DNA of 49,874 bases from a virus. Positions 26,415-35,622 of this stretch are shown here, piece after piece. The notes below the pieces were generated by a model. It saw nothing but the letters and a program-made list of their open reading frames with translations. It had not been told where the DNA came from and ran no database searches. The stretch's first letter is position 1. Each line of letters opens with the position of its first letter. Location: positions 1 to 49,874 of the IMG/VR virus record IMGVR_UViG_3300036822_000055. One strand, written 5' to 3'. Made by a program: the position numbers and the translations under genes.

Positions 26415-29400
26415 TGGACGGCGCTAACCTGCCGATGGCGACGATCCTGCCGGATGACGCCACGTCGCAGGCGTCACTGCCGATGGCGACGATCCTGCCG
26501 GATGAGCCAGCGAAGCCGGCAGAGACCGCCAGCTTGCCGATGGCGACGATCTTGCCGGATGACGCCCCGCCGGTGCCAGCGGTGCCCACGGCACCCGCCG
26601 CGGCCGCGGTGCCCCCGGTGCCCCCGGCGCCGATGCCGAGCCTGTCCGGCATCTTCACGCCCCCGGTGCCGATGCCCACGCTGCCGGACGCAACACCACC
26701 GCCGGCGGCGATGCCGACGATCGACGTCACGCCGACGCCGGCCTACCCGGCGATGACGCCGGGGCCAACGTCGGGGCCGCCTCCGGACCAGGTGACCCGG
26801 GACCAGTTCCCCGGCGCGTGGGGCGGGCGGATCTTGGAGGCCGCCAAGCAGGGCTGGCAGAACACCGGGGACGTGCTGACCCCGGTGGCGCAAGCCTGGG
26901 CCGATAAATACGGCCTGGGTGGTGACGCCCGGGTGATCACCATGGGCGCCAAGGCGCTGGGCGCGGCGTTCTCGGGCGGCATACAGGCGGTCTATGAAAG
27001 CGCCGTAGGGATGGGCCTGTCCGAGCCGGCGGCGCGCGACCTGACCGCCATGGCCGAGAACGCCGGCATGACCGGTGGTCCGCATATCCCGGGACCAGTG
27101 CCCGGTTATGGTCGCTTGGCGAACGATCTGCGCGGCGAGGCGATGCGCACCATCGTCACCCCGGATCGGACCTATCAGCCGCCGCCGCGCGAGCCGCTGC
27201 CGCTGCCGTCGCCAGACGCCGCGTCTCGACCCGAGCCGCCAGTTGAAACGCCTGCGCCATCACCTCCGGCGGCAGAGCCGGAAACGACGCCACCATCTCC
27301 ACCAGAAGCGGTCGCAGCTTCGACGCAGACGCCGGCGATGACGTCGGCGCCCCCGGTAGAGCCAGCCACCGCTCCAGCTCGTCCACCAATTGTCGCAGCG
27401 CCAGCTCCAGCTCCGCCTGGTCCTCCGTCGTCAGCTCAAACGGGTTTGCCTCCATCGTCCGTCCCCCAGCCTAGTGTTGAACCGGCCAACGCGCCCCCAA
27501 CAGTGCCGCAGACTGTGCCGCCTGCGCCGCAGGCTGAGCCGCAGACTGTGCCGCCTGTGCAGCCTGTGCAGTCTGCGCCGCAGGCTGAGCCGCCTGTGCC
27601 GCCTGCGCCGCAGACTGAGCCGCCGCCCCTAGCCCCATCGCCTGAGACCCCACAACCTGTTACACCACCACCCGATGACCGACCTGACATCACCACCGGA
27701 GGATCCCCTCCTGCAACTGGCGTGGGCGAGGCGGGTGCTCCGGGAGTTCTGGCGCCCGGAGAACCGGGGCCTGTTGGGGGCCAAGGAAATCAGGGCGATG
27801 GCGCGGGAGATCATCAAGGCACACAAGCCGCCACGCCAGTCCAACCAGCCGCAGCTGCCCCTGACGTAACGCCGGCCAAGCGGCCGGTCACCACGGATGA
27901 ATACGCCGCGCTGAGCACCGCCGCGACTGATGCCCAAAAGGCGTTGGGCAAGGCTGAGCGCAACCCGAACTCATCACCCGAGCAACTGGACAAGTTGCGC
28001 CAACGCCTGGATGCCGCGCGGGAGGCGTTCAGCCAGGCCGAGCGACCCCCCGTCAAAGGGACGTATCTGCGCCCGGGGATGGGACCAACCGACAGTGAGC
28101 ATGCTGCAGCGGTTGAGGCGCACCAGGCCAAGGTCGACGCACGTATTCATGCCGAGGGCGAGGCCCCGGTCCCGGCCCCGCAGGACGCCGGCAAGATCTT
28201 CGCGATGGCGGACCAGAAGGTCATCCGGGGGACCGACAGCGCCGGCAACAACTGGGTCGGCACCGGGCACGCGCTGGTCCGCGGCAACACGATGGAGAAG
28301 GCTGCCGCACGAACCGCCAAGCTGAAAACCTCGACCGAACAGACCGTCCAGCCGAACATGATCGACAAGGTGGTGACCCCCACCGCCAAGGTCGATTATC
28401 AGCCGGTCACGTTCGGCCGCCGCGTCACCGCGGATGGTCTGGACAAGGTGGTCGGGACGCGCCCGGACGGCACCTACCTGGCGGTGCAGAAGCCGGTTTA
28501 CGACGCGCTGCACGCGGCAGCTGGTCCCGGCGGCACGGTCGTCACCGGACCGGGCGGGAAGCGTGGTGGCGACGAGCGGTTGTTCGCCCGCAACGCCCAA
28601 GGCGAGACCACGGGCGTCGGCATGCCGATGCGGGTTGACCAGACCCGGGCGAAGATCTGGATGCACGGTGCCCAGCCGCCCACGCCGGGCAAGCTCGCCG
28701 ACGTCGCGCCAGGCGCTGCCGCACCAGCAGAAGAAAACTTGCAGCCAGGCGATGCAGTTTCTGGTCTGGGGCAGCAAGACCTCCTGGATCCGACGGCCGC
28801 GCACAACCAGCCAACTGGTCCCGCGGCTGGTCCCGGGGACGAGCTGCCAGGCGCGGCCGGCGGCGCACCGACCCAGCTGGACCGGCTGATCGCGACCCGG
28901 GATCAGGTGGCGAAGACTGCCGGTGACTGGCCGCAGCGCGGTTTGCGGGGGCGGCGCGAACTGGCGATCAGGCTGGAGGCTATCGAGAAGCAGATCCGCC
29001 GGCTGCAGGCCAAGGCACCCAAAGCGCCCCCGGTGACGCAGGACACCGGGGCGCCGGTGACGCAGGACACCGGGGCGCCGGTGACGCAGGACACCGGGTC
29101 GCCGCTGCAGCTGACCCGCAGCACCTATCAGCAGAAGGACATCCATTACTACAAGTTCAACAACGGCACGTCGGTCTATCGGTCGGTGTTCGAGGCCGCC
29201 GGGCACGATCCCAACCTGGCGGTGAACCGACCGCTGGCCTGGCAGAACCGGGTGCTGAGCCAGCACTTACGGAACCAGTTCGGTTTTCGCGATGTGACGG
29301 TGGCGCCCGGGACCAACCCGATGTTCGCCCGCGACACCATGCTGGACCTCGCCCGTGCAGGCCAGGATATGGCCAACGCGCTGGGGATGCGGGCCTCGCT

Positions 29401-32400
29401 GGTATCACTGGATGGGCGCCTGGCGTTCTCGATCGAACCAAGGGGCAAGCGCGAGTATTTGGGCGCTTATGACGGTGGGAGCAAAACCATCCACCTGGTC
29501 AACGATGCCAACTCGTTCGGCCATGAGTGGATCCATGCGGTCGATCACCTGCTGACCGAGCAACTGCTGCAGAACCCGCAACACCAGAACCTGCTGTCAC
29601 GGCACACCCGCGCCGGCGAGCTGGACACCTCGGACGGCACCCAGGCGGCGTTCGCCAAGCTGATCAACACGATGTTCTATGACGCCGGGGCCGAGGCCCT
29701 GCAGCGCATCAACCTGGAGCAGCAGGCGACCCAGGTGAACCGCGGCGGTGGTCCCACCCGCGCGGCAATCGAGGCGCAGCGGCACCTGGACGCGCTCAAC
29801 AAGGGCGCCTCGCAACAGCACATCCAGCCCAGCCAGTTCCGCTCCATGGCGGCGCAGTTCGGCAAACCCAGCTACTGGGCTTCGGCGCACGAGATGCTGG
29901 CCCGCGCCGGTGAAGCCTGGATTGCCCGGCAGATGGAGAACAACGGCGTCGACCCGCGCGGCGTGGTGATGCCGGATGAAGCCTACCTGCAAAACGTCGA
30001 TCGCCGGCTGCGCATGACGTTCCCGAAAGACGACGAGCGAACGGCGATCTTTGCCGCTTACCACGATCTGTTCGACCGCTTGAGGAACGACGGCATCATC
30101 ACGGGACCAACCGCACCGAAAGCCGATTTCCCGGCCGCCACACTCGGCTGGTCCCGGCAGACCCCGCAGTCCGTGCAGCGCACCTCGTTCGGTCAGGCGG
30201 TGCGCCGCGAGCTGGTCGGGCTGAGTGCCGGCCTGCGCAAGCTCACATCGCCCATCAAGGAGTTGACGGGGGGCGAGCTGCGGCCGGCAGCACCGAGCGG
30301 ACTGTCGATAAAAACCCGGGCGGCCGACAAGGCGCGCGTCTTCCTGTATTCCTACGGCGCCATTATGCGGGTGATCATCGCACGTCACCCGGGACCAGGC
30401 GGTCGCGCCCTGCAAGCGATCCACGACAAGCTCACCCCCAGTCCAGGCAGCGGGCGTGTGGTCGGCGAGACCTTCGCGGAAGAACACCGCGCGATGGACA
30501 ACGTCCTGCGCAACCGGATGGGACGCATCTTCGAGGACAACGGGATCAGCAACCCTAACGACATGTCGGCGCTGGAAGGCGCCATGATCCACCACGTGAT
30601 GACCACCGGGCGCGACATCTATCCGAACGATCCATCGGATCTCACGGCTAATGCGCCAGGCGAACGGATCCCGGCAAATCTGGTGCGGATCGCCGGAGAG
30701 TTGCAAAACAAGATACTAAACCCGCTTTATCGGGAACTCAGCAACGCCGGCTTTGAAGTCGGCGTGGCACCCAACGGCTATTTCCCGCGCATGTATGACA
30801 CGCACGCGGTCTACAGCGATCCGCAAGGGTTCACCGCGGCCGCCACGAACCTGCACCGGGTTATGTTCGACAAAGACGTGGGACCACCAGGGGATGACCC
30901 GGTCAAGCTGCTGGAACGCTGGACGAAGCTGACCAAAGCCGAACGTGCTGCAGCCAACAACCCCGACCTGGTCGCGGCGATGAAAGAGCTGCGCAAAAAC
31001 CTGCTCGCGCAGGAGACCACCCGCAAGGCGCTGGCGGCCAGTCCGAACGACGCGACATTGCAGGCTAAGCTCGATCAGCTGGAAGACGAAGCCCGGCAGC
31101 TGGCCGAAGACAATCACGAGCTGGTCCGGGACCATGTCGCCGACCTGGCGGCAAGTGACTGGGTGCACCGCATCCTGGAGGGCGACCCGCTGGAGTTCGA
31201 GACGCTGGGGCCATCCGGCCGGTTTCTCAATCGCCGTGAGCTGCCGCCGGAAGCCGACCAGATGATGCGTGAGTTCATGCACACCGATCCGCGGGTGGCG
31301 CTGCCGCGCTACTTCGACAGCGTGTCGCGTCGGCTGACCTGGGCCAGGACGTTCGGCAAAGACGATGCGTTCCTCAAGGCGCAGATCCGCAAGGCGACCG
31401 ACGCCGGCGTGCCGGGACCAGACCTGCAGCAGTTTCAGTCACTGGTGAACCAGGCCACCGGGCGGATGACCTACAAAAACGATCGGCATTTCAGCCAGGT
31501 CTCGCAGCAGACGCACGCCATGGGCGCGGTCCTGCTGATGAGCCGATCAGTGTGGTCCTCGCTGGCGGAACCGGTGAACGCAGCGATGGCCACCGGCGAG
31601 CTGGGCGCCGCCTGGCACACCTTTGCCAACCAGTTCGGGGCCGCGTTCCGTAAAGCCTCTGCCGCAGAGCGGGCCGAGATTGCCGACATGCTGGGCGTCA
31701 CCACCAGTTCTGCCTATGACAGCATCATGCAGTCGCGCACCGGGGCCGAGTATGCCGACAGCCCGGCCACTGACCGCTTCATGTCGATGTTCTACAGGGC
31801 CACGTTCCTGACCCAGCTGACCACGTCACAGCGTCGCGCCGCGGTGGGCACGGCAGACTGGCTGCTGCGGAAATGGGCCAAAGATCTGCAGAGCACGGAT
31901 ACCGGCGCCGGGGCGGAGGCCCGACGCGACGACGCCACGCGGCAGTTCAACGAGCTGGGGATCAGTGCCGAGGGCAACAACCTGCGGGACCAGTTCGCCA
32001 ACTGGGTGTTGTCGCATGACGGTCCGGTGCCGGCGAGCGAGCTGGCGACCAACGAGTTCCGCGGCGTCTACGGTCGGGCGATCCGGCGCCTGGTCGATCG
32101 GATGGTCCAGAACCCTTACAAGATCGACCGGCCGATGCTGTCCGGGGTGCCGGTGGTCAGCCTGGCTTACCAGCTGATGTCCTTCAACTACAGCTACCAG
32201 AAAAACATCCTGGAACCGATGCTGCACTCGTTCGGGCACGCCTGGCGGCGCGGCTACCAGCGCAGCTATGACCAGGCCAAGGCTGGCGGCGCCGGGGACT
32301 TCGGCGCCAAGGCCCGCGGCGCCGCCGGGGGCGCCGGCGGGTTCTCGCGCCAGGCGGCCTTTCGCTTCGGACCAATCGTGGCCGCGACGCTTCTGACCAG

Positions 32401-33178
32401 CCTGCTCGTGACGCTGCTGCGGCAAGCCGTTTTCGCGCCAGATCAGTGGGCGCAACATGAGAAGGACGACGACCTTGGCGGCTGGTTGACGGGGCTGGCG
32501 TTCTCGCGATCTGGACTGGGCGGCACGTTAGATCCGGTCGGGCAGGTGTTTAACAATTTGAAGTGGAACGCCGACACGAGTTCCCTGTTTATGGGCGCCG
32601 CGCCAGGCTACATCCTCAAGAACCTGCAGGACTTGATCCAGCCCTTAATCAGCGACGCTGAGTCGCCCAACTCCAACACCCAATACTACAACCAGATGCG
32701 GGCGCTCTATAACCTGGCGTTGGTCCCGGCCGAGGTAATAGGGCTAACACTGATGAACGCGTCGGGCGGCCCCTGGGGACAGGCGGTGACCGGGGGTGCC
32801 ATGCAATATCTCACGTCGCCGGCGATGGCGAACAAGTTCGCCGGGTTCCTGGCGGGACCGAAAGGCAGCACGGCGCCGACAGCGGCTGCCGACAGCGACC
32901 CTGCCGGGGCTGGCGTGCCGGGGTTGGAAGGCGAGATGCCGGACGGCAAGCCCAGCCAGCCCGGTGGGGCGCCACCATCGAACACACCCACCATCCCGCT
33001 GGGGATGCTGGATGACATCGCGGCACCCCTGGTCAAGGTCCTGGAGAAGCCCTGGCAGGTGATGCCGGCCGCGGCCAAGATGAGCACCGTCGCTATTCTC
33101 GGCGCGCTCTATGGCCTGCACTGGTGGCAGGAAACCGCGCGGTTCCGGGACAACCCAAATCAGCCGGTGGAGCCGTAA
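26414..33178 (+). CDS. Giant multidomain virion protein with HEWIH motif
   Basis: A 2254-residue protein; ATG 26414 overlaps the previous stop, and an in-frame start at 26171 would sit inside that gene. Residues 6-50 carry three copies of LPMATILPDD. Up to ~500 it is Pro/Ala-rich with some ordered stretches. PVTQDTGA occurs three times near 874-896. Residues 1037-1041 are HEWIH within NSFGHEWIHAVDHLL, a metzincin-like HExxH zinc motif. Long helical domains follow, with VSLAYQLMSFNYSYQKN near 1915, a hydrophobic segment (~1985-2005) and a Pro/Gly-rich tail. Size and position match gp16-type ejection proteins and the large polyvalent proteins of other phages. Between about residues 248 and 485 codon use drops and other frames look more gene-like (separate entries). 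Protease activity is inferred only. Confidence 0.88.
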   Translation: MDGANLPMATILPDDATSQASLPMATILPDEPAKPAETASLPMATILPDDAPPVPAVPTAPAAAAVPPVPPAPMPSLSGIFTPPVPMPTLPDATPPPAAMPTIDVTPTPAYPAMTPGPTSGPPPDQVTRDQFPGAWGGRILEAAKQGWQNTGDVLTPVAQAWADKYGLGGDARVITMGAKALGAAFSGGIQAVYESAVGMGLSEPAARDLTAMAENAGMTGGPHIPGPVPGYGRLANDLRGEAMRTIVTPDRTYQPPPREPLPLPSPDAASRPEPPVETPAPSPPAAEPETTPPSPPEAVAASTQTPAMTSAPPVEPATAPARPPIVAAPAPAPPGPPSSAQTGLPPSSVPQPSVEPANAPPTVPQTVPPAPQAEPQTVPPVQPVQSAPQAEPPVPPAPQTEPPPLAPSPETPQPVTPPPDDRPDITTGGSPPATGVGEAGAPGVLAPGEPGPVGGQGNQGDGAGDHQGTQAATPVQPAAAAPDVTPAKRPVTTDEYAALSTAATDAQKALGKAERNPNSSPEQLDKLRQRLDAAREAFSQAERPPVKGTYLRPGMGPTDSEHAAAVEAHQAKVDARIHAEGEAPVPAPQDAGKIFAMADQKVIRGTDSAGNNWVGTGHALVRGNTMEKAAARTAKLKTSTEQTVQPNMIDKVVTPTAKVDYQPVTFGRRVTADGLDKVVGTRPDGTYLAVQKPVYDALHAAAGPGGTVVTGPGGKRGGDERLFARNAQGETTGVGMPMRVDQTRAKIWMHGAQPPTPGKLADVAPGAAAPAEENLQPGDAVSGLGQQDLLDPTAAHNQPTGPAAGPGDELPGAAGGAPTQLDRLIATRDQVAKTAGDWPQRGLRGRRELAIRLEAIEKQIRRLQAKAPKAPPVTQDTGAPVTQDTGAPVTQDTGSPLQLTRSTYQQKDIHYYKFNNGTSVYRSVFEAAGHDPNLAVNRPLAWQNRVLSQHLRNQFGFRDVTVAPGTNPMFARDTMLDLARAGQDMANALGMRASLVSLDGRLAFSIEPRGKREYLGAYDGGSKTIHLVNDANSFGHEWIHAVDHLLTEQLLQNPQHQNLLSRHTRAGELDTSDGTQAAFAKLINTMFYDAGAEALQRINLEQQATQVNRGGGPTRAAIEAQRHLDALNKGASQQHIQPSQFRSMAAQFGKPSYWASAHEMLARAGEAWIARQMENNGVDPRGVVMPDEAYLQNVDRRLRMTFPKDDERTAIFAAYHDLFDRLRNDGIITGPTAPKADFPAATLGWSRQTPQSVQRTSFGQAVRRELVGLSAGLRKLTSPIKELTGGELRPAAPSGLSIKTRAADKARVFLYSYGAIMRVIIARHPGPGGRALQAIHDKLTPSPGSGRVVGETFAEEHRAMDNVLRNRMGRIFEDNGISNPNDMSALEGAMIHHVMTTGRDIYPNDPSDLTANAPGERIPANLVRIAGELQNKILNPLYRELSNAGFEVGVAPNGYFPRMYDTHAVYSDPQGFTAAATNLHRVMFDKDVGPPGDDPVKLLERWTKLTKAERAAANNPDLVAAMKELRKNLLAQETTRKALAASPNDATLQAKLDQLEDEARQLAEDNHELVRDHVADLAASDWVHRILEGDPLEFETLGPSGRFLNRRELPPEADQMMREFMHTDPRVALPRYFDSVSRRLTWARTFGKDDAFLKAQIRKATDAGVPGPDLQQFQSLVNQATGRMTYKNDRHFSQVSQQTHAMGAVLLMSRSVWSSLAEPVNAAMATGELGAAWHTFANQFGAAFRKASAAERAEIADMLGVTTSSAYDSIMQSRTGAEYADSPATDRFMSMFYRATFLTQLTTSQRRAAVGTADWLLRKWAKDLQSTDTGAGAEARRDDATRQFNELGISAEGNNLRDQFANWVLSHDGPVPASELATNEFRGVYGRAIRRLVDRMVQNPYKIDRPMLSGVPVVSLAYQLMSFNYSYQKNILEPMLHSFGHAWRRGYQRSYDQAKAGGAGDFGAKARGAAGGAGGFSRQAAFRFGPIVAATLLTSLLVTLLRQAVFAPDQWAQHEKDDDLGGWLTGLAFSRSGLGGTLDPVGQVFNNLKWNADTSSLFMGAAPGYILKNLQDLIQPLISDAESPNSNTQYYNQMRALYNLALVPAEVIGLTLMNASGGPWGQAVTGGAMQYLTSPAMANKFAGFLAGPKGSTAPTAAADSDPAGAGVPGLEGEMPDGKPSQPGGAPPSNTPTIPLGMLDDIAAPLVKVLEKPWQVMPAAAKMSTVAILGALYGLHWWQETARFRDNPNQPVEP
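27156..27455 (-). other. Antisense ORF with gene-like codon use inside the giant gene
   Basis: A 99-codon minus-strand frame beginning MEANPFELTTEDQAEL and continuing with helical sequence (LELALRQLVDELERWLALPG, then LRPLLVEMVASFPALPPEVMAQAFQLAARVE). About 78% of its codons end in G or C, against about 57% for the giant frame over the same bases, which reads only Pro/Ala/Ser/Thr. A weak GGGGGAC precedes the ATG. It may be a real nested gene or the relic of an inverted gene that the giant frame now reads antisense. No family recognised. Confidence 0.4.
27675..27869 (+). other. Alternative-frame ORF with gene-like codon use inside the giant gene
   Basis: A 64-codon frame on the same strand as the giant gene but shifted. 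It reads MTDLTSPPEDPLLQLAWARR, then REFWRPENRGLLGAKEIRAMAREIIKAH, a compact helical protein with G/C-ending codons. The giant frame here is Gly/Pro/Ala-rich with about half A/T-ending codons. There is no clear Shine-Dalgarno. Together with the antisense frame upstream it suggests inserted foreign coding DNA read out of frame. Confidence 0.35.
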
Positions 33179-33255
33179 TGATCGGAGGCGGTTTGTGGGT
33201 GCCTAAATCCGGCAGTTGTCTTTTGAGGCCAGCCAGACAAGACAAACAACAGTGA
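33178..33255 (+). CDS. 25-codon micro-ORF coupled to the giant gene
   Basis: ATG overlaps the TAA of the giant gene (TAATG), the coupling arrangement used throughout this operon. It encodes 25 residues beginning MIGGGLWVPKSG, with no recognisable feature. It may be chance. Confidence 0.25.
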   Translation: MIGGGLWVPKSGSCLLRPARQDKQQ

Positions 33256-33264
33256 GGTATTTCA

Positions 33265-33378
33265 ATGAGTTATAGTAGTCGTGCTGTTTGTAGTGTTGCC
33301 CTCGAACAGGAAGCGGCCACTCTCGCACAATACACAGCAATATCAATACTTTCCAAAGGCTTAGTTGAACGGTTCTGA
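33265..33378 (+). CDS. 37-residue hypothetical protein at the end of the structural operon
   Basis: ATG 33265 follows TGAGGT about 7 nt upstream. The product MSYSSRAVCSVALEQEAATL continues with an amphipathic helix AQYTAISILSKGLVERF. Base composition is clearly more AT-rich than in flanking genes, which suggests a separate origin. It is the last rightward gene before the convergent junction. No family recognised. Confidence 0.4.
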   Translation: MSYSSRAVCSVALEQEAATLAQYTAISILSKGLVERF

Positions 33379-33590
33379 GCCGTGTCGTGTGTCGTTTCTA
33401 CAAATCACGACACAGATATGCTGATTTTCTGCATGTTTCTACGTCCAGGGCCTGCCGCGTTCAGGCACTATTTAGGCACCCCAATCGGCATGATTGAAAA
33501 ACCGTAGATCCCAACTGGCAAGATTTTGTCTTTTTCGGCACCCTTCGGGACCAAACCATCTCGTTGGTCAAACCAACACAGGATGTAAGA
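33379..33590. promoter_or_regulatory. Convergent intergenic region with operator-like dyad and hairpins
   Basis: The rightward structural operon and the leftward replication operon converge here. A perfect 8-bp dyad TGTGTCGT (33388-33395) / ACGACACA (33407-33414) with 11-nt spacing matches the elements at 15883 and 41034. Two small overlapping hairpins lie near the polymerase stop: GACCAA/TTGGTC (33549-33554, 33564-33569) and TTGGT/ACCAA (33564-33576); they may act as leftward terminator. The stretch 33415-33548 is relatively AT-rich with nothing I can name; an attachment site cannot be excluded. Confidence 0.4.
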
Positions 33591-35501
33591 TCAGCCCTTC
33601 TGGTAGCGCCGGACGATGAAGCCGGCGGCGTCGACCGGCAGTCCCGTGGCCCAGCCAGGGGTCCGCCGCATCCTGGTCAGCATGCGGTCCAGGACGGCGT
33701 CCGCCTGGTCCACCGGCACCTCGGCGATCAGCTCGTCATGCACCGTGGCGACCAGCGGAAGGTCGGTCAGTCCCAGCATCGCCTCGACCAGCACGTCACG
33801 CGCCACGGCCTGGGTGATGTTCTCGACGGTCTTGCCGGGCCACGCCCGCAGCCGGATCCAGTTGCCGCCGACCGACCCGAGATAGGTGAACTCGTCGTGG
33901 CCCTTTTCGTTCTGCTCAATCCGCGGGTGCCGGTAGACCAAATGCCGGCCGCTTGGCAGGCGGATCAGCAGCGCCCTGCCGCGGTAAATAAACGTCACAA
34001 AATCTAACCGTTCGGCGGCTCCGGGACCGGCGCGCACAACCCGCAATAACGCCCGGTGGCTTTCCCACCAGAGGTTCACGATACGCGCGTTCAGTATCCG
34101 CCACGCCCTCACCGCGGCGTCGGCTTCATCCTCGGTCAGGACCACGCCGTAGTTCAGCGCGGTCTCGCGAAACCGCTCCCATCCCATGCCGAAGCCGCAG
34201 GCCAGCACTAACACCTTGCCCAGCTGCCGGTTAGTGGATCCGACGGCATGCGCGGTGGCGCTGTAGATGTCCTGGCGGCTGGCGAAGATCTGCAGCGCGC
34301 CCTTCTCCCCGGCGAGCCAGGCGAGCACCCGGGCTTCGATCTGTGCCAGGTCGACCACCACCAGGCGGTGCAGCGGCGCGGCCACGATGGTGGCGCGCAG
34401 GCAGGACGCGATCACCCCCAGCGCACTGTCCTCGAACAGCATTTCAAGGTCTTCCGGGGAGGCCCCGGCGCGGATCGCCCGCAAGGCGGCCGGGATGTCT
34501 TTGATCGACCCGATGAACAGGTTCTGCGGCTGCACCCGCCGACCGGCCCAGCGCCCGGTGCGGTTGGCGCCATAATACTGCACTGTGCCCCGCACACGAC
34601 CGTCCCAGGACCGTGCGGCGGTGATTGCGGTCAGCTTGGCGGTGGACGACCGGGAGGCGTCCAGCCGGGCCTGCAGCGCCGTCCTGGCCGGTCCTGAAAG
34701 GCGGCGGTCGGCAAGCAGGGCGCGCACGGTGTTCCGCCGCAGGTCCGGCGTGTCGACCCCGTAGGCGCGCAGCCAGGACCGCAGCACCGCCACCTGATTG
34801 AGAGAGCGCACTTGCCCGTTGGTCAGCTGGATGATGCGCCGGGTCAGCTGGTCCCGGGCGACGACCGCCAGCTCACTCAGCCGATCGACCAGGGGGTGAT
34901 CGATACCGAGACCCCGCTGGTTGATCGCGTGGTCCAGCTCAAACACCCGGCGCTCGCGCGGCGACAGCTCCGGCACGTGACGGTCCAGCTCGCGCTCAGT
35001 GAGCACGTCCCGGGCGCAATAGTCGCACAGTGCCTGGAACCGCACCGGATCGGTCTGGTGCCACCAGGTCAGCGGGGTGAGGCTGCGCGGCCGGGCGAAC
35101 CGCAGCATCAGGTCCCGCGCGCTGTGGTCCTTCTGGATCGCCAGGCCGACCGCGCGGCCAGCCAGCTCCAGGGAAGCCGGGTAACCCGCCACCAGGGACC
35201 GGGCCATGGTGCAGGACCACTGCCGTAATGGGATCTCGGGCCAGCCCAGCGGGACCAGTTTGATGTGATAGAGCTGGAACTCGAAAAGGTAGTTATGCGC
35301 GACAACGATCGCGCCCCCGGCAATCGCGAACGCGAAGTCCAGCGGACAGGCATCGAACAGAGTGACACGCCGGACCGGACCGCCGTCGACCGCGTAGCAC
35401 AGCACGGTGATCTGTGTGCTGGGATGCTCAGCGTAGGCGTGCGCTCCGGTCCGGCGCAGGTCGGCAAGCGACGTGGTCTCTAAATCGAGGACCAGTCGCA
35501 T
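33591..35501 (-). CDS. DNA polymerase I (family A) with 3'-5' exonuclease
   Basis: A 636-residue replicative polymerase of the phage PolA type. The exonuclease domain has LDLETT (Asp6, Glu8), HNYLFE and YCARD, giving the conserved acidic residues of DEDD exonucleases. The polymerase domain has motif A VVVDLAQIEARVLAWLAGE, motif B with RQLGKVLVLACGFGMG, and motif C VATVHDELIAE with the catalytic Asp. No 5'-3' exonuclease domain is present, normal for phage enzymes. It ends the leftward replication operon; a short membrane-protein gene and a glycoside hydrolase lie just upstream. The enzyme should copy phage DNA together with the DUF2815 protein, the SNF2 helicase and the VirE primase-helicase. 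Confidence 0.93.
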   Translation of the reverse strand: MRLVLDLETTSLADLRRTGAHAYAEHPSTQITVLCYAVDGGPVRRVTLFDACPLDFAFAIAGGAIVVAHNYLFEFQLYHIKLVPLGWPEIPLRQWSCTMARSLVAGYPASLELAGRAVGLAIQKDHSARDLMLRFARPRSLTPLTWWHQTDPVRFQALCDYCARDVLTERELDRHVPELSPRERRVFELDHAINQRGLGIDHPLVDRLSELAVVARDQLTRRIIQLTNGQVRSLNQVAVLRSWLRAYGVDTPDLRRNTVRALLADRRLSGPARTALQARLDASRSSTAKLTAITAARSWDGRVRGTVQYYGANRTGRWAGRRVQPQNLFIGSIKDIPAALRAIRAGASPEDLEMLFEDSALGVIASCLRATIVAAPLHRLVVVDLAQIEARVLAWLAGEKGALQIFASRQDIYSATAHAVGSTNRQLGKVLVLACGFGMGWERFRETALNYGVVLTEDEADAAVRAWRILNARIVNLWWESHRALLRVVRAGPGAAERLDFVTFIYRGRALLIRLPSGRHLVYRHPRIEQNEKGHDEFTYLGSVGGNWIRLRAWPGKTVENITQAVARDVLVEAMLGLTDLPLVATVHDELIAEVPVDQADAVLDRMLTRMRRTPGWATGLPVDAAGFIVRRYQKG

Positions 35502-35511
35502 GTGTCTGTCG

Positions 35512-35622
35512 TCACCGACCGCGACCGCACAAGACGGCCGCGGCGAGCAGGGTCATCACCAGCGTCAGCACGATGGCCGGCACGAGGTCGAGAACGAACA
35601 GCAGCAAGGTCTTGCGCGTCAC
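35512..35622 (-). CDS. 36-residue single-pass membrane protein
   Basis: Starts at GTG 35622, overlapping the stop of the glycoside hydrolase (GTGA), and ends 10 nt before the polymerase start. The product is MTRKTLLLFVLDLVPAIVLT followed by more hydrophobic residues and a short basic tail CGRGR. One transmembrane helix with positive ends. It could be a tiny holin or pinholin acting with the neighbouring hydrolase, but this is speculative. Confidence 0.5.
   Translation of the reverse strand: MTRKTLLLFVLDLVPAIVLTLVMTLLAAAVLCGRGR

Noticed and set aside
2567-33178. Phage-encoded RNA polymerase expected for a T7-like virus
   Set aside because: No single-subunit RNA polymerase motifs were found in any large ORF, so transcription probably uses the host enzyme.
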